The notes: a model not told the origin generated them from the letters alone. A stretch of 64,000 nucleotides of DNA from Hyposmocoma kahamanoa (GCF_003589595.1 NW_020656077.1:6195604-6259603), one strand, 5' to 3'. Shown: positions 10,651 to 22,564, numbered from the stretch's first letter. Program-made: numbers and translations.

Positions 10651-13147
10651 ATATAGGGCTGAGCTCGCGTCGCCGCGCTGCTGCCGCTGACCCGTACCGC
10701 AACCGGATAGCGTTGATGTACGTACATTTGAACTAATATTGGTCCAGAGAAGCTTTGCATGTTGTATGGATTTCGGTTGACGTTTGGTTAATCTATACTA
10801 CTGGAGTAAGTATCTACATATAACACGTACAATGTACGTATACGATAAGCCTATTACCATACCATAGAGCTGCTTATACCAAACTAGAATTCCTACTTAA
10901 ATTATTTTAATTTACTGAACTATCAAAAATTTACAATTTACCGAAAGTATTAAAGTTTGAGAAATTTTTCTCATGCTATTTATAAAACTGTTAAATAGCT
11001 TTTTGACTAAATAATCTCTAACTTCATTAAAATTATTCAAATTACATTACATTTTAAACTTACACGCATTTTAATTTTTCTCTTTTCCACTGTTTTCACA
11101 TCTAGTTACATTTTTACAAATAATTTTTATTAAAATCGTTTATTTTTTTCCATCCTGTAAGTAAAATTGACATGAATCTATTACCGCGTTCAAATTACTG
11201 ACAATTTTATTAAATCCATGTGCGACATTATTAAAAGATATGTTACGCATAGGAAATTAAACTATTTTTTCGAATCTATTTTATTAGTATTTGTTTTTTC
11301 AAACAGACAAATGTATCGATCTACCTTTACACTACTGTCTGAAACAGCGACATCTACTAAGCAAAATAAATGACGAGCTAAGGAAGTTTTGTCTAAGTTT
11401 GAGCAAGAAATTATATCAAAATTTCAGTTTACTTCGTAATTTTTGCTTAAACTTTGGCACAGCTCGTTCTATAAACACGAAATACTTGCATATCTATCAA
11501 TTTTTGTTCAGGCGAAGCTTTCGAAATCAAAGTAACGTGAGCGGTACCAAATAACGCGTTATAAAAATGCGGCGACTGTCGCTGCGTCGCCATCGTCGCA
11601 CCTCGTCCGTGTTTTTATCCGCCATTATCTTTTTTAATCTGTACCTATGCGTTTTGGGAACCTGTTAACGTATGGAATTATGTAAATAAATTGATAGGTA
11701 TTCATTATCCTCCAATGTAAAAGTTTATGAGATCGTGTCGCTATACGATTTTGCAATATGTATTTCTCTCACGACACTAAGACACATTAAGTAATGTACA
11801 TTAAGGCTCGGCACGTGTTTGCGTACAAACTTTTATTAAAAGGTTTGTAAGTAATTTCCATTTTACAAACATCTTCCTTGTATTTCTCTGCAAAATTTTT
11901 ACAAAACTAATATGGCACCCTATTGTTTTTAGGTTTTATATAGCTGATAATGGAATCTGTGAGCACGTACACAAGCTAATAGAATAATTTTAAGCCAATA
12001 CAAAGAACTTTTCAAAACGAATAAACAGCCAAAGTTAAGGAAGCTTCACCGATTATGCCGACACCGCTTACTCGTGACGAAAGTCATATTAGGATTGCTG
12101 GGGTTGGACGGCTTAGAAACCAGTGTTTCTCAATCATCCCAGTGTGACATACAGTGAGATTTTTAGAACATATTCCAGGAAAAAGAAAGTCAGGACGATT
12201 GAGTAGAAAGCGATCTACCGACATCAAAACCATTCCTGTTCCGGATCATTCCCATTGTGTAATTTTGTAACTTTCCTATTTAAAACATATAAATTTATGG
12301 ACGAATTATTTATTTATCTTCTTTAAACCTCTTCATTTAGCAGATGTGGCCTTATTAGAACAAGGGTGCGATAAGTAAAATAAATAGACAAAATGCATTT
12401 TATTTACTACTTAAATAAAAAAATATATTTTAAACATTTTACAAATCAGACGCAAGTATATATTGAAACATATTTTTGGCAAATTAGTTATTTTGCATAT
12501 GAGGCCTTATTAGGATACCTACGTACGGATCTGGCAAATGCGCGTGTTTGTGAAAGCCTTGCGAGCTGCACACGTGCATTACATGCGATCTGTTCACATA
12601 TATGAACACGTATTTAACTGCACGCATACAGCACGCGCGCAGCGCACGTACAGCAAGGATGCGATTAACGTACAGACTACCGGTACACTAGGCGTATGTA
12701 GCGAAATAAGACTGGTTGATGTTTTACGACAAGTAGAGTTTGGGAAACAGTGACGCAGGCTGTATTTCACAGTGTATCGCAGTTCGCTCGTTTCGTCGGC
12801 TCATCCCCTCGTAGGTGCAAGCACTGGTGAACACAGACAATATGACATCGTCTCCCAGTCGAGTTAACGGTCACCTCATTGCATCTCGCAAAGCACGTAC
12901 AACATTAACTTAAATGTTCAATTGCTAGTATTTAGAAATTACTATTGCCTAGTTTTGTTAACAGACGTTTGCATTCTCAATGGTGTACTACGAGGTTCAC
13001 ATAGTATTTAGATCTATACTTCGTGTCTTTAGCATTTGACATTTATATTTACTTAACCAATTTCAAAAACTGGCACTTTAAAAAAGCTTAAAGAAACAGA
13101 GGTTACACTTTTCATAAAACAAGAAACATAAATTATCACATTAACTG
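10651..13147. other. Spacer with a CpG-rich stretch at about 12535-12850
   Basis: Mostly AT-rich unique sequence. Between about 12535 and 12850 there are many CpG and CACGT-like words ('cacacgtgcat', 'cacgcgcgcagcgcacgtac', 'cgctcgtttcgtcggc'). This could be a regulatory region or an unannotated first exon, but there is no confident TATA, Inr or exon. A short stretch near 12305-12380 resembles one near 7440-7530 ('gcctta ttaga/ca ccaag...gtgcga'). Confidence 0.4.
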
Positions 13148-13315
13148 CCCCGTGGCTGATGGTAACTACCATGCTGGAATGCCACGCAGAAAAGCCGGGT
13201 TCAATTCACGGGCCGGGAGAAATATTTCTATGGCCCACATTTATTTCTCTCGTGAGTTTGGGTGTAATTTGTGGTTGTCTAATAAAATATATAATAAATA
13301 TTATGATTGGTGTCG
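13148..13315 (+). repeat. SINE family S1, copy a (tRNA-derived, degraded head)
   Basis: The head has tRNA-like box A and box B traces ('gctgatggtaactaccatgc', 'ggttcaattcac'). The body landmarks are 'gggagaaatatttctatggc' and 'atttctctcgtgagtttggg', and an AT-rich tail follows. Confidence 0.75.
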
Positions 13316-13473
13316 TTGAGCTAACAACTAATTTAGGAAGACCTTCTCGTAGAAATAGAATAGTGATACTATATATGTCACTAAACATTTTTTTTATAAG
13401 ATTGAAGAAGTTGGAACTTATTCTAGATTCGTCAATTATCAGCCTATCTATTGCGGATCATGTTTCTTTTTTT

Positions 13474-13690
13474 TATAATATCAAGTGACGGGACGAACAA
13501 GTCAAGTGCTTGATGGTAAGTGACACGCCTGTCCTTAACAGTTGCAGTGCCACTCGGAGCTTTAAATCGCAAAGATCTGAGGGGCAAAGCGACTGCGTCC
13601 GTCACTTTGAGACATAAGTTGACAAGTCCCATGTGCCTGTAATTTCATCAGCATCCTTACATTTCAAAACCGGAACACAGTAATGCATAA
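13474..13690 (-). repeat. Family A repeat, copy 2
   Basis: Reverse-oriented copy. It reads 'gggacgaacaagtcaagtgc', 'gttgcagtgccac', 'aagttgacaagtcccatgtg' and 'aaaaccggaacacagtaatg'. The left portion of the consensus (5' in its own orientation) is absent. Confidence 0.8.
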
Positions 13691-13952
13691 ATTTCATAAT
13701 GTAACAAAACGCACAGTGGGCAAAATTCCTTTGTACTTTCCGTCATCTAACATAGCAATGAAATTGCAAATTAAAACTGTGACACCGCCGTATAAATAAC
13801 GTAAATGTCAAAGCTTTTTGTTACGGTTTTTATTCCTTAGCAAAATTGACAGTGCATAATAGGCTTTTAAGAATTCTCCGACAGTGGTAGAGGTCCATGG
13901 CGCCATAATGTTTTAAACAATTTCAAGTTCAATTGTCATTTTGTCTTTTTTT

Positions 13953-14138
13953 AAGCCGACTTCAAAAAAAGGAGGAGGTTCTCAATTCGTCTGTATGTTA
14001 ACTAGCCATTTGTGAACCAGTTTTGATGATTCATTTTTTGTTGGAAAGAAGGCGCCTCAGATGTGGTCCCTTTAAATTTTAAGAAAGCATTCCTCCTCTA
14101 AGGGGACCAAAAGACTTTTGAGGTCGGTTTTTTTTAAC
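13953..14138 (+). mobile_element. Family M element, short copy 2
   Basis: Both termini are present: 'aagccgacttcaaaaaaagg' at left and 'cttttgaggtcggttttttt' at right. It is therefore a short but complete-looking internally deleted copy. Confidence 0.75.
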
Positions 14139-14281
14139 CGGAGGTTAGGTTATTTGATACTTGATATCTTTTGACAAACAATTTGTTTCTTTATAACATT
14201 ATTTATGATACTCATTGACCCACCAATGATACTATTATGTGTAATTACTTTTGGTAAAGGTAAACTGATACAGCTTTGTTG

Positions 14282-14300
14282 TTAGGTTAGGTTAGGTTAG
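14282..14300 (+). repeat. Short TTAGG tract (insect telomere-type motif)
   Basis: Nearly four units of TTAGG in tandem. This is the insect telomeric motif, but a tract this short inside a chromosome arm is probably chance or retroelement debris. Confidence 0.5.
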
Positions 14301-14383
14301 TAGGTATACTGTATTCCGTTCTAACTACGAAGAAATCTAGCAAACAATAGGTGCTTAGATATTTTGAACTCTCTGTTTCATAT

Positions 14384-14775
14384 AGAGTTCTTAGGTTTTC
14401 GCGATTGTTACACGTAGGAAATGAAACTATTTTTCCGGATTTTAATCGCGTATATTTGTTTTTTCAAACATACCAACGTTTCGGGCCCTTTACAGGTTCC
14501 ATGGTCATAGTTGACTAAGGTGGTACAGTCATCAACCAGTTATGTCTAATATTAATGCAAACCACCCTATTTTTTCACTACAGTTACAAAACTTATTAAT
14601 TAAAGACCTTATTTTTAATTTTACAAAGAAACATTCCAATTTACGCTACATTATGTTTTTCAAATGATTTTATTTTAACAATATGAATTTTTATTACGTT
14701 AAATTTATTAATAATGAAAATTAGAATAAATTAAAACTGAAAATTAGTAATGCAGTCTTATGCCTGTTTGGGATT
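14384..14775 (+). mobile_element. Family B foldback element, copy 2 (left arm only)
   Basis: It begins 'gagttcttaggttttcgcga', passes through the 'tttcgggccctttacagg' motif and continues into the inner arm ('agtcatcaaccagttatgtc ... ccaccctattttttcacta'). The right arm is missing. Confidence 0.75.
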
Positions 14776-15144
14776 TTTCATCAGAAGAAATATTGGATCC
14801 CAAACTATTCACTGTATAAATTTTTTCCTTCTTTATAAACATTATATTTATTAAACAATATTTTTGAGTTATTCAACTTTTATGCGTTACCAATGTTAGC
14901 AGGTTTACATAACTATATACCACTACACAGGAAGATGTACTCGTATATATGAGTCAGTTGCACATTTGTACCTATACATTACAATAAAAACTTTAAGTAA
15001 AAGATTGTAGAGTCCATTTCAGTTTGCAAATACGTGCATGTGTAAATATAAAGGTATAGAACTATACAATTCAACTTGATACAAAGAAGAAGAAGAAAAG
15101 AAGAATTAGGCATCCTAAATAATCCCTCCTATAATGTAGCATTA
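14776..15144. other. Spacer, nothing recognised
   Basis: AT-rich sequence with no exon, RNA or repeat that I can match elsewhere in the window. Confidence 0.6.
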
Positions 15145-15152
15145 CCTGCAAT

Positions 15153-15438
15153 CATTGACTTACAATTATATGGGCGTCGGGCCCCCGCTAAAAAATGTCC
15201 GAACTTATAGGGCGTTAAAATCGTATACAGAGCGTCATTCACGGTTTATTCTTCGTTTGTTCGACTGACAGCGAAGCAAGCAAAATTAGACAGTACTGCG
15301 ATGACATTACAATTTAAATTCAACGTTTTAGCTTTTTCATATTCCTTTAGAAGTCACTACGTTTAAATAGGTTGACTTGGGACATTTGTTTCGTAGTTTT
15401 TGTATTAGACCCGTCGTCCATTTATTTGTAAGTCAATG
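15153..15438. mobile_element. Family C hAT-type MITE, copy 1
   Basis: A 286-bp element with terminal inverted repeats of about 32 bp: left 'cattgacttacaattatatg', right '...atttatttgtaagtcaatg'. It is flanked by a perfect 8-bp duplication CCTGCAAT (15145-15152 and 15439-15446). It has no coding capacity. An 8-bp duplication points to the hAT superfamily. Confidence 0.88.
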
Positions 15439-15446
15439 CCTGCAAT

Positions 15447-17166
15447 GGATAAAACGACTACGATGTGCGCAGGTTAGGAACCACTAAGTTAGGAACAGGA
15501 AACAAATTTCGAACCTTAGATATAACAAAACCTCATGTGATCATACGTCAAACAAAAGTTAGAGCACTTTATGACCGCCAAAACGCTTTAAAGCGTGAAT
15601 TAAACCACGTGTTATTTGTATATTCTAATTAAGTATTGATTCACTTGCATTATATGTTATGTCTTTCTTTAACTTAGGAGGATTGAAGTAATATAAGGTT
15701 GAAATTCATAACATGTCACATCACTGGACTTTGCGTCTAGGACACAAAACTAGTTTTTGTCAGTGGCGGTCAAAAGGTTAATAGTATAAAAAATTATAAA
15801 CGTAATACGAACTACGAGAAACAAATTACATACAGGCTGTAATCGTTAAGTATGCCCAGGCTATTATTCCGTAAATAAAAGAAATGTCAAAAGCCTTTAA
15901 ACTGATATCGAAAGTACGTTACCTAATGAATAAAGTGACTCAATTAACGTTATCAAAATATCCAATATTTTAACGATAAACGCTCCCATACATTTAGTAT
16001 GACATTCGTAGAGAAGATTTAGTTCCGAACAACTGCTATGAATACAAAACTTTGTACTTACTTAAAAATAAACAAACCTTTGTTTTTATTCAATTAAACG
16101 TTTAAATTATTATTTTCTTTATAGCAGTTTTTATATCTCTAGAGTTGTGTTACCTCATATAATAGGTCAACTAAAGCCTTTATAAAAAATAACCCCTGTT
16201 TTTTAAAGTTTTATAAAGTGCCAGTTTTTGAAATAGATTGTGTGTATAGATAGAAAGTTTTCATTTGATATTTACCGAATATTATGAGAAAAAGAAACTT
16301 GTTTTAAAAAAAAGTTTTTTTGGAGTTCTAAATAGTTTAATTGTGAACAAGACACTGATCTTTCCATTGGTTAAAGTAATCTTGTAAACTACCGGTATAC
16401 AATTCGTCGCATTTGACCTCCAGATAGGCCTTAGATATTTTTTGAACCGGATAAATTAAGTATTTTGAAATAGGCCATTCTAGAAAGCCATCGTGTAGAA
16501 TTGACAAGCTTACCTATATGCAATAAATAACAGCACTTCCATTACGCATGCCGCCCTCCGATTGCCATGTAGGTAAAACAGTTCATTATAAGTAAGTTTA
16601 AATGTTAAGGATTGACGTCTCAATTTCTAAGCTTTCTCGCCATATTTGTAATGTACGATCTGACTGTTAGATGAATAGTTATAATGATGTTATCACAACA
16701 ATAGGCGGCAATGAAGTTTCCGATACTTTTTCTATAAGGCCGGGGTCGTGTTTGGGTCAACTAGCGCACGATTGTTACCGCCTTAGCATTATGCGACATA
16801 TTGTTTTCATGATTTTTTAAAAGATTTCGATTGAGATGTTTAGAAAAGAAATTGAGCACAGGTTGTTTGTGGCCATAGAGAAAGTAAAATAAGAGCTTGG
16901 TCCTCATGAATTTATTAATGTAGAAAATGAAAGAACGAAAGACTGTAACAAACATACAATAATATAAAAAGGTACAACAGTATAAAACACTCCATAAACA
17001 ATCTTATGAACAGTCCACTTACCCCAAGATAGCCTATATGTATTTTAATGATGAAAAAGAAGTAAATCACGTGAAGATTGGGTTTTAAATGAGGACACTT
17101 CATGAGCAAGTCCCCTCGCTTTAAGAATTTTGATAGGAGGGATGACGTAACGAACCATAGTAAGAA
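15447..17166. other. Spacer, no gene seen
   Basis: AT-rich sequence. A stretch of about 40 bases near 16199-16235 ('aagtgccagtttttgaaata') is an inverted match to one near 13063-13097, so it is probably the edge of another dispersed repeat. The minus-strand frames around 16.8-17.2 kb look like chance translations of AT-rich DNA. Confidence 0.5.
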
Positions 17167-17276
17167 TAGCAAAATAAAAGGAGTTAAAGAGCGATTCAAA
17201 ATTTCAAAAGTAGGTGGCTAGGAACCAGAGAGTGATAAAAGGTGAGATGACAATAAAGGAGGTCACATCGTCACAA
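17167..17276 (+). repeat. Family F repeat, copy 1 (partial)
   Basis: It shares 'gcgattcaaaatttcaaaag', 'ggaaccagagagtgataaaa' and 'ggaggtcacatcgtcacaag' with copies near 29.9 kb and 54.9 kb. Confidence 0.7.
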
Positions 17277-17367
17277 GTGTTTGTAATAATGGTAGTAAAT
17301 CAAATATTGAAGGAACCCACGAGAATATTAGTAACAAAAAAAATACTCTTACCCTGGGTATACTAAA

Positions 17368-17558
17368 ACGTAGGAATGAAACTATTTTTCCGGATTTAAA
17401 TCCCATGTTCATCCCGGTTGACAGTCAACCGTGACCATGGGACCTGTAAAGGGCCCGAAACGTCGGTTTGTTTGAAAAAAGAAATATACGCGATTTAAAT
17501 CCGGAAAAATAGTTTCATTCCTATGTGTAACAATCGCGAAAACCTAAGAACTCGATAT
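17368..17558. mobile_element. Family B foldback element, copy 3 (rearranged)
   Basis: A shortened left arm ('ctatttttccggatttaaat') is joined almost directly to a complete right arm ending 'gtaacaatcgcgaaaaccta'. The centre has been deleted, leaving a compact imperfect palindrome. Confidence 0.75.
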
Positions 17559-17584
17559 ATACTAAAACGTGTTAAAGGAAGGGA

Positions 17585-17686
17585 TCCGCCGTGGCCCAAT
17601 GGTGTGGGCGTAATTTGTGGTTGTCTATGTTTGTGTTCATGGCACCCGCGACACAGGGTTTCCCTAGTTCGAAGCTATGCGACGTG
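17585..17686 (+). repeat. SINE S1 body fragment
   Basis: It contains 'gtgggcgtaatttgtggttg' and 'catggcacccgcgacacagg' from the S1 body without its tRNA-like head. It abuts a family A copy. Confidence 0.6.
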
Positions 17687-17950
17687 TCACGTCTTGCGTC
17701 TGGTGGTAAGCGAGATGCCTATTCATAACAGTTGCAGTGCATCTCAGACATTTTAATCGCAAAGAGTGCACTGCCGCTGTGCCCGTCACCCGGACATATA
17801 AGTTGATAAGTCCCTTGTGCCTGTGATTTCACCAGCACCCTTACTTGCCCTTTAAAATCGGAACGCAATAATGCTTAGTTATGCGTGGCGACTGAAATAG
17901 GTAAGGTGGTAGTACTTCCCTGGACGCTGGACTCTGTCACAAGGAGCCCT
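17687..17950 (-). repeat. Family A repeat, copy 3
   Basis: Reverse copy. It includes the far end of the consensus ('ataggtaaggtggtagtact', 'tccctggacg'), so it is one of the more complete copies, though the middle is divergent. Confidence 0.75.
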
Positions 17951-17990
17951 ACTACTACCAAATTGACATATATGTAACATTGACATAATT

Positions 17991-18087
17991 GTGTGACGAT
18001 GCGACCTCTTTCTACGTCATCCGACCTTTTCATCACCCTTTTTTCTGGTTCCTGGCCACCTACTTTGAAATTTTGAATCGTTCTTAA
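17991..18087 (-). repeat. Family F repeat, copy 2 (partial, inverted)
   Basis: Reverse complement of the family F end: 'gatgcgacctctttctacgt', 'ttctggttcctggccaccta' and 'aattttgaatcgttctta'. Confidence 0.7.
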
Positions 18088-18094
18088 AATCCTT

Positions 18095-18522
18095 TTTAAC
18101 CGACTTCAAAAAAGTAGGAGGTTCTCAATTCGACTGTATGTTCTTTTTTTTGTATGTATCTTACGCGATAACTCCGGTATTTGTGAACCGATTTTCATGG
18201 TTCTTTTTTTGTTGGAAAGGGAGTACTTCCATAGTAGTCCCATTTCATTTTGAAGAAAATCATCCACCTCGAAGTATGGCTGTTCTCGCATGAAGATTCA
18301 TTTTTATAAATAGCGCCTAACGTTAATTTAAGAGCAATTACTTTAATGGTTAATTTTGCTATTTCTCCAATTGAAGGCGTTTTTCTCTCAATATACTTTG
18401 AGTAGTGAGAACCTATTTTTATTATCTCCAGTGTCAAGTCCTGTATAGTGGCGAACTAGGGGATATTTCAATAAAACTTAGCAAATAGACGTAATTCCAC
18501 GTACTTTTGAGGTCGGTTTTTT
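18095..18522 (+). mobile_element. Family M element, copy 3
   Basis: Left terminus 'aaccgacttcaaaaaagtag', right terminus 'acttttgaggtcggtttttt'. Internal landmarks include 'gtgaaccgattttcatggtt' and 'aataaaacttagcaaataga'. The segment from about 18280 to 18440 departs from other copies and may be a replaced interior. Confidence 0.7.
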
Positions 18523-19047
18523 TAGTGCTCTATGCTGAGATTATTCTTCTTCGTCACTTACTTTTGTTCTTTCCATCGCCTCTCTCAATTTTCCGAAGCG
18601 AACTTACGTGCTCGACTTCTAATAAAATTCTGACCAGTTAAATCAATGATATTATACTTTGTCTGAGTTACATAATGTAACCCAACTGCTTGTAAAGTAT
18701 TATATTTGTAGTACTGTAACTGGGGCGTAGCTTAGGATGCGTAGCGAGAGGTACTTTTTTAAATTTAAACTGGAATAATCTTCAAAACTTGCTTTATTGT
18801 ACTTTTTACATATTTTCAGCGTTGGGTTACATTACGAACTATCAAGATGCTCTATTCTTTCCTTATTTCATTTTTTCAAAACACATTCTAATTACAAAAC
18901 TATATTCACTCAGTCAGTGATTCTACTCATAGAGTAGAGCCTAGACTACAGTACCATTCTTTTCCCTTCCTGTACTCTTTCTTTATTTCTACAATAAAAT
19001 TCACATGGCCCGAGTCTTGTATCTAATTAGGCGAGGCAGTAGTATAT

Positions 19048-19292
19048 CACGGTCTAAAGTGTTTATGCTGAGTCAGGGCCAATTCAGCACAAACTGTAGT
19101 TATACATCACATTTTGTTAGTTCTCACAGTATGTTTGTTTTTCTCACAATATGTGTTTTATATAAATGTGTATTAATATTAATATTGTATGTTCTATGAC
19201 CTTTTTCATGTTATACTTTGTGAAGTGATTGTAAATGTTTTGTTTCTGTGTGTATTTGAGCTGAATAAACGTGTTATCTATCTACTAAATCA
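19048..19292 (+). repeat. Family E repeat, copy 1
   Basis: It matches, in inverse orientation, the segment at 29384-29620. Shared words are 'ttatgctgagtcagggcc', 'tgtgaagtgatt' and 'gaataaacgtgttatctatc'. It ends in an AATAAA followed by a short TCTA tract, as expected of a retroelement 3' end. Confidence 0.6.
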
Positions 19293-19329
19293 AGAAAATA
19301 ATAGACTAAATCGTAACCGTGGTATAATA

Positions 19330-19555
19330 ACTGCCATTGGCCGAACGGTTACCATGCCGGACTGCCACGCAGAGGTCACGTCAGAGGATTCGATTCCCGG
19401 GCCGGGAGAAATATTTGTATGGCCTACATTTATTTCTCTCGAGAGTTTGGGTGTAATATGTGTGTGTCCATGGCACCCGCGACGTAGGGTTTCCCTAATG
19501 CGGGGCTATGTGCAATGTGTGCGTTATTATTATATAAATAAATAAATAAACTCAC
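19330..19555 (+). repeat. SINE family S1, copy b (near full length)
   Basis: tRNA-like head with box A 'ggccgaacggttaccatgcc' and box B 'gattcgattcccgggccggg'. The body runs 'gagaaatatttgtatggcct' to 'ccatggcacccgcgac', with a tail 'attattatataaataaataa'. It is not a functional tRNA: the acceptor arms do not pair. Confidence 0.85.
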
Positions 19556-19712
19556 ACGTTTATCAAAAGTCCTTTTATCACATGAAAGAAATAAGAACCA
19601 CTCGAAACAAATTATCTATATATATTCTTAAAAAAAAAGTATATATATAAGCACAAAAATTTTAACTCATTTCGTTCGTAGAATAATTAAATTCTCTCCA
19701 AATTAATACACT

Positions 19713-19835
19713 GTGTGGGAAAGCCAAGGGCTAGCAGCTACCTTGCCCAACGCATTAGCACAGCCATACAAAGGGGCCCGCTGCCAGCATCTTGGGCATC
19801 TTGCTTGCCCAATTTTATTCATATAATTTAATCCG
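19713..19835 (+). repeat. Family H repeat: LINE-type ORF tail, copy 2
   Basis: The plus strand reads YLAQRISTAIQRGPLPASW and stops at TAA shortly after. The same peptide theme occurs inverted at 37.86-37.96 kb. It is likely the 3' end of a non-LTR retrotransposon frame. Confidence 0.5.
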
Positions 19836-20711
19836 AAAACTAGGATCAAAGTATTTACTTCCTAGTATTTAGGCTTTTTATTGTACCTTACCTGTACATT
19901 ATGAAAATCTTTTTCTTGAAAGTTGTAATTTTGCAGAAGTAACTTAAAACTGTGTGTACGATTTATTTAATAGACGAATGGCGAAGGCGTTAGTTCGAAA
20001 CCCGGATTGTAGGAATTTTTCTTTATATTATTAATTGAAAACCTTTATTTATTAATAAACCAATTTAATTATAGAATTTGTGTTAGACATGACTATGTGG
20101 AATTGACTTTTCAGTCACACGGTATTTATTTTCATTTATTGAACACAAAAGATCTTTGCGATTTCCATTCTTCTTTAAAGACACATTATGCAACATTTTA
20201 TAGTTCAATACAGCACACTATTTTAATTATATAATAACATAGTTTTGAATACATGTTTGTCTACAAAACATCACGCAAAGGTCGTGTTCTTGTTTAATAT
20301 TAAGTAGGTGCGATATTAATCTATAGAAACAGAATAATTCTATTTCTTTGGTTTGATAAGAATCTCGTGGCAAACATGGAAATTGAATAATAGCTTTGCT
20401 CAGTGCTCCTACGTGCATCCCTATAATCTGTCTTTTTTGAAGATGAATTGAAATGACATTTGCAGGGCTGCCAGTTTTCGTAAAATAAAATTAATAGTCA
20501 TGTAATTGATATGTACAGTTTTATCGATAGATTGTGAAAGTAGGTAACATTTTGCCAAAAATGTGTAAATTGTGAATATCACAACGTTCTAATGCCTATT
20601 AGCGCCTAGTTACCACGCCTTCATACATTAATGGCGAATCTGAATTCTATTCATTAGGAAACAACATTTAAATTCCTCTAAATAAATATAGCGTATTTTG
20701 CCATGATACAG

Positions 20712-20775
20712 AGGCACGCGGTCGATGCGCGGCGGAAAAGCGGACTTCGTTCGGCGACCGCGCGGGGTGAGCGAG
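20712..20775. promoter_or_regulatory. Isolated CpG-dense islet
   Basis: About 64 bases of very CpG-rich DNA ('gcacgcggtcgatgcgcggc', 'gttcggcgaccgcgcggggt') in an AT-rich desert. It ends in a donor-like 'cggggtgagc'. It could be a first exon or enhancer. No TATA or downstream exon was found. Confidence 0.3.
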
Positions 20776-20972
20776 ATGAATTGAATATTGAATGATTCGT
20801 GGTCTATTAGTATCGTAACTAATTTTTAGTCATACACATTTTAGTAACGACAGGCGGATTTGTTCATGTATATAAAATTCAAGTAAAAAAACTTTAAAAT
20901 ACGTCACGTATTTCTATTTTTTATACACATACTGCATAATTAACTGCATGTAAGAATTCACAAAGATAACAA

Positions 20973-21015
20973 TTCTAATTTACCTGTGCCCAACAGTTGG
21001 ACGAACAATGGGCTG
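20973..21015 (+). repeat. LINE tail fragment
   Basis: The words 'ctgtgcccaacagttggacg' and 'gggctgatgatgat' are typical of the 3' end of a lepidopteran non-LTR element. Confidence 0.5.
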
Positions 21016-21359
21016 ATGATGATTCAAATGAAACAAGTTGGGCCATTTATTTCATAAGCGCATCCATCGATAGTCGATATAATATTTATCGACTGCAATC
21101 ACTAGCTGCTAGTAAGCGGGCGACACTTTTGCGCAACGAACTGTCATTTTACTACATCTTAAAAAACAGGCTATACAATTTCATAAGTACCTCTACAGTA
21201 CCTTTTCCTTGTTCCAGTAGTCGCCCCATCTGGGGTGTTATAGCACATGCACGCATGCGGTGACAGCGCGATTTATTGTCGTCTTTGCTTTTATTGAATT
21301 TTATTGCACATCACGATGATATTAATTTTACTTTGAAATTACTCCACTAGTTTGTTATA

Positions 21360-21475
21360 ATTGTTAATACAAAGATCGAATACAAAGAAAAATACCTTTG
21401 AACTGACTGGATTCGAACCTGCGTCTGTGCAAAACCAGGGCCACCGTTCTACATACCGAGTCAGCTGACATTACG
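21360..21475 (-). repeat. SINE family S2, copy a
   Basis: Inverted tRNA-like head with box B complement 'gactggattcgaacctgcg' and box A complement near 'taccgagtcagctgac'. The 'caaagatcgaatacaaagaa' flank is shared with the 40.7 kb copy. Confidence 0.65.
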
Positions 21476-21591
21476 AATTTCTCTAAGTTTTTTTTAAATA
21501 TCTCTGTGTTTATTACAGATCGTTTTTATTGGCTTTTTCGGCATTTGTCGTAGTAAAAGACACTTATAACATATCTAGACTTTTTTTTAGT

Positions 21592-22400
21592 TTTTAATCG
21601 ACTTAAAAAAATGAGGTTATACGTTCGCTGTATGTATGTTTTCAGATATCTTCGTCAATTGTGGACCGATTTTGAAAATATTTTTTTTGTTTGAAAGTGT
21701 GCACTTTCGCGGTGGTCCCATTGTCACCAAGTCAGAATCTGATGAGGAGATCCCATGAAAATTGAAGGAAATCGTCAAAAAAAAAAGAAGGAAAACCAGC
21801 GCCACAGTCAATTGCGGCTGTGGCATAAGCTGAATGAAGTCCTTTTGCATACGCCACAACCGCACACATGACAGTACAACATTTGTAGTTGTTATATTTA
21901 GTATTTTTTGTTTTGCTCTTTGTTTGTTATTGTCTTATTTCATTTTATTTTAATTTTGTTTATTACGTCTTTTTGTTTTGTTTTGCTTGTCTAAGTAGTA
22001 TCAATATTTTTTTTTGTATCTATGTGTTGTGGCTTTGCAATAAATGTCTATTCTATTCTATTCTATTCTAAATTTTACAACCATGTCCGTGTATTCACCA
22101 ATTTCTCCATCAGTTGCGGACCGATTTTGCAAATTCTTCTTTTGTTTGAAAGGGTGTACTCTTGAGGTGGTCCCTGATGCAGTTGTGGGTTCGTTTCGGC
22201 TGTCACAAATCACTAATTACTTTCCATAAATAAAAGTCGACTTTTCACTTGACACAATGCGTGTAATCGACACATTACCGTCGCCATGACAACCAGAAAA
22301 TAAAGTACTAAATGTACAAAGCAATCCTAAACAGCCCCATTGTCACCAAGAAGTCAGAATTTGATGAGAGGATCCCATGGAAATCGAAAAAAGCCGATAA
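21592..22400 (+). mobile_element. Family M element, second subfamily, copy 4, with a LINE tail inside
   Basis: It begins 'atcgacttaaaaaaatgagg' and shares 'tttcagatatcttcgtcaat', 'caccaagtcagaatctgatg', 'aaagtcgacttttcacttga' and 'aaaagccgataagcaagc' with the copy at 45.3 kb. Between about 21780 and 22072 an unrelated insertion ends in an (ATTCT)n tail. Confidence 0.65.
21893..22070 (+). repeat. Family I: LINE-type 3' tail ending in (ATTCT)n, copy 1
   Basis: T-rich segment with 'gttgtggctttgcaataaat' followed by 'gtctattctattctattcta'. The same arrangement recurs at 47.7 kb and 53.8 kb. A simple-repeat tail of this type is characteristic of some non-LTR elements. The T-rich plus-strand frames here are not genes. 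Confidence 0.65.
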
Positions 22401-22564
22401 GCAAGCTTTTGAGATTGGTGTTTCTTTCTCTGTCGTGCTTTTTCCTTCTTTTTCTACAATCCGGATCTCAAGTCATTTTGTATGCGTAATTCGGTTGCCG
22501 CCTGGAGGCACAATATTTTGAAACCGCGAAGTAAGCCGCAGTGTTCTCAGGTATACTATTTCAG

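Noticed and set aside
14282..14300. Telomeric (TTAGG)n array
   Set aside because: Fewer than four units and no subtelomeric context; not a telomere.
16761..17199. Minus-strand frames with hydrophobic residues
   Set aside because: AT-rich chance frames partly over family F repeat; no splice signals or motifs.
21889..22071. Hydrophobic 60-codon frame resembling a membrane protein
   Set aside because: It is T-rich LINE tail sequence (family I) that recurs at 47.7 and 53.8 kb. Phe/Leu/Val richness follows from base composition.
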